A stretch of DNA of 64,000 nucleotides from Frankia sp. QA3 (GTDB taxonomy: Bacteria > Actinomycetota > Actinomycetes > Frankiales > Frankiaceae): contig NZ_CM001489.1 in the NCBI RefSeq assembly GCF_000262465.1, forward strand, positions 4,750,590-4,814,589. Reading direction: 5' to 3'. Positions 62,546 to 64,000 of this stretch are shown piece by piece (position 1 is the first letter of the stretch; each line of letters begins with the position of its first letter). The position numbers and the translations under genes are program-made. A model generated the notes under the pieces. That model was not told the DNA's origin. It searched no databases and saw nothing but the letters and a program-made list of their open reading frames with translations.

Positions 62546-63622
62546 GTGCTGCGCAGGGGAAACCAGCCAGGGCGTCTGGCCAAGCAGCTCATCCGCCGGG
62601 TGGGAGACGCCGACATCGCGCTGGCGGGCGCGGAGACCCGCCCCAAGGTCCTCAAGAGCCTGGAGGACGCGGAGGTCCAGGAGGTCCGGGCCGCCGTCCG
62701 GGCCGACGGGCGGACCCTGGAGGAGCTGATCGCCGAGCTCCGGATGGAGATCGACTCCCGGGCCGAACGCCGCGAGCGGCGGACCGAGCTGATCAAGAAC
62801 AAGGTCGAGCAGGGCCGGTTGTGGCGCAGCGTCGGGGTACAGGAACGCATCCCGCAGATGGCGCTGGCGGGACCGGCCCGGGCGGTCGTCCTGGCGGTGC
62901 TCGCGGCGCTGGACTTCTACGTGTTCGCGCAGTCCTACGCGGTGCTCGCCGATGTCGGCGGCTACGGCCCCGAGTGGTGGCTCGGCGGCCTGCTCGGCGT
63001 CGCCGTGTTCATCGCCGGGGTGGCACTGGCGCACGGGATCAAGGCGTCCATCCTCGCCCGCGCCCAGAAGCAGATGCTCGCCGATGCCGACGCCGGCCGT
63101 TTCAAGATTGATCCGGACGTCCGCGAGCAGCTCGTCGAGTCGAAGTCGTCCCCGCTGGCGCTGAGCCTGACCACGGCGATCTTCCTGCTGCTGTCCATCG
63201 CCGGGGTGCTCGTGCGCACCCAGGGCACGGCCGGCGAGAGCACCGGCGGCGCGGTGATCCTGTTCCAGGCGCTGATCCCGCTGGTCGCGGTGGCGGTCGA
63301 GCTGTACCTGCACGACCCGACGGAACGCGACGAGCCGATGCCGAACATCGTCGACCGCCGGCTGGAGCGGCGCCTGGCCAAGGCCGAACGCCGGCTGCGC
63401 ATCGTCGCCGCCCAGGTCGAGGCGAAGGTGTCGCAGATCGAGAAGCTCTACCGGGTCGAGGAGGCCATCCTCGACGTCGAGCAGAAGGACATGGGCCTGC
63501 GCCACACCACCGACCTGGTGCTCGGCGGCGGCCACATCCCGACCATGCCGACGAACGGGCGGGTCGCCGAGGTGGACCGCGACCAGTTGGAGAAGACCAT
63601 CAAGATGGCCCGCCGGTCCTAG
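62546..63622 (+). CDS. membrane protein with long helical N- and C-terminal arms
   Basis: A 358-residue protein. Residues about 35-90 form a charged helical region (DAEVQEVRAAVRADGRTLEE), then membrane segments VVLAVLAALDFYVFAQSYAV, GGLLGVAVFIAGVALAHGIK, SLTTAIFLLLSIAGVLVRTQ and GGAVILFQALIPLVAVAVEL, then another long charged helix (RRLERRLAKAERRLRIVAAQ, VEAKVSQIEKLYRVEEAILD) that could be a coiled coil. AGGAG lies nine bases before GTG 62546. It is the last of the four-gene run that starts with the OmpA lipoprotein. Family unknown. Confidence 0.78.
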   Translation: MLRRGNQPGRLAKQLIRRVGDADIALAGAETRPKVLKSLEDAEVQEVRAAVRADGRTLEELIAELRMEIDSRAERRERRTELIKNKVEQGRLWRSVGVQERIPQMALAGPARAVVLAVLAALDFYVFAQSYAVLADVGGYGPEWWLGGLLGVAVFIAGVALAHGIKASILARAQKQMLADADAGRFKIDPDVREQLVESKSSPLALSLTTAIFLLLSIAGVLVRTQGTAGESTGGAVILFQALIPLVAVAVELYLHDPTERDEPMPNIVDRRLERRLAKAERRLRIVAAQVEAKVSQIEKLYRVEEAILDVEQKDMGLRHTTDLVLGGGHIPTMPTNGRVAEVDRDQLEKTIKMARRS

Positions 63623-63927
63623 CTGGCCTTTACCCGCAGATCACGGTGATTGACGCCTTCGGAGTCCCTCGTCCGACCGCATGGGCTAACGACTGCCGCC
63701 CGCAGCCGGGAGACAGCGATCGGAGGGACGACCGCCACCACCGCTGCCGCCACCGCCACCGCCACCGCCACCGCCACCGCCACCGCGGCAAGGTCATCTC
63801 GCCGCCGTCATGTTCCGACTCGCCGAAGATCCACGGGAAATCGCCTGCCGTCGCCCTGCGCCCTTTCCTCACGACGTGTGGTGGGAAGCGGACAGGTGGT
63901 CAGGTGGAATGCCGGGTCGGTCGACTG
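63623..63927. other. intergenic region with CACCGC microsatellite
   Basis: About 305 bases without a gene. A (CACCGC)n hexanucleotide run lies at 63737-63783 and would encode Thr-Ala or Gly-Gly/Arg-Trp alternations in any frame, which does not look like protein. Nothing else recognised. Confidence 0.6.
63737..63783. repeat. CACCGC hexanucleotide microsatellite
   Basis: Seven or more near-perfect copies of CACCGC in a row. It is a simple-sequence repeat outside any called gene and may vary in length by slippage. Confidence 0.85.
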
Positions 63928-64000
63928 TCAGGTGATGCTGGTGAGGAGGTCGGGTGGGTGTTGGGTGTAGGGGTTGCGGCGGGGTTGTTGGTGGGGGTCG
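63928..64000 (-). CDS. possible 3' end of a gene running out of the window
   Basis: On the minus strand the frame is open from the window edge to a TGA at 63930-63928 and reads DPHQQPRRNPYTQHPPDLLT then SIT. Composition (His/Pro/Gln-rich) is like C-terminal tails of some actinobacterial HNH or transposase-like proteins, but 24 residues are too few to decide. Confidence 0.3.
   Translation of the reverse strand, partial: DPHQQPRRNPYTQHPPDLLTSIT

Noticed and set aside
63630..63970. Opposite frames through the CACCGC run
   Set aside because: Their length depends on the simple repeat, and no start or family supports them.

Overview
The window is very GC-rich DNA (roughly 70-75% by eye) with GTG starts, 4-bp start/stop overlaps, strong GGAGG-type ribosome sites and many short in-frame tandem repeats. 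The gene content (CGNR regulator, bacterial Ser/Thr kinases, transsulfuration genes, TAXI binding protein, thiC behind a THI box) points to an actinomycete; Frankia or a close relative is my best guess, as an inference only. I saw no rRNA, tRNA, CRISPR array or intact insertion sequence.

Layout. 1-2143: two divergent TIR-domain genes, one cut by the window edge, the other an EAD1-like / cyclase-like / TIR fusion that looks like a conflict (immunity) system. 2218-3962: CGNR regulator and alpha/beta hydrolase facing away from a shared control region with four GGTTAC boxes. 4058-5987: thiC under a TPP riboswitch. 6204-7874: a decayed kinase-WD40 gene. 8032-12983: a branched-chain amino acid type ABC importer compressed into two fused genes plus a divergent binding lipoprotein. 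13501-17198: a heterodimeric ABC exporter. 18093-20155: unknown gene, ferritin-like protein, YccF membrane protein. 20417-22987: cystathionine beta-synthase and gamma-synthase/lyase (transsulfuration). 23215-27085: TPR-like protein, small membrane proteins, PfkB kinase, FMN reductase. 27132-30839: two paralogous membrane proteins with low-complexity repeat tails. 30906-32648: AidB-like acyl-CoA dehydrogenase.

33815-41968 is a signalling block: a 1344-residue internally duplicated PAS-GGDEF protein, ribokinase, a response regulator overlapping a histidine-phosphotransfer-like protein, and a hybrid histidine kinase. 42040-49977 holds an oxidase remnant, a PAP2-type membrane phosphatase/transferase, two SDR oxidoreductases, a USP-like protein, an LLM flavin oxidoreductase, a thioesterase with a degenerate carrier domain, and a pair of unknown coupled genes. 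50213-57673: polytopic membrane protein, TAXI binding protein and two Ser/Thr kinases. 57694-60020: IclR regulator, methyltransferase and a 46-residue basic protein closed by a 22-bp hairpin. 60317-63622: a tightly packed four-gene envelope operon (OmpA-type lipoprotein, vWA-like lipoprotein, two membrane proteins) that I cannot match to a named system.

The strongest candidates for undescribed biology are the EAD1-cyclase-TIR locus, the OmpA/vWA-like envelope operon, the response-regulator/phosphotransferase pair, and the paralogous repeat-tailed membrane proteins. Short tandem repeats of 14-19 bp occur both in coding tails, where unit length is a multiple of three, and between genes, where it often is not.
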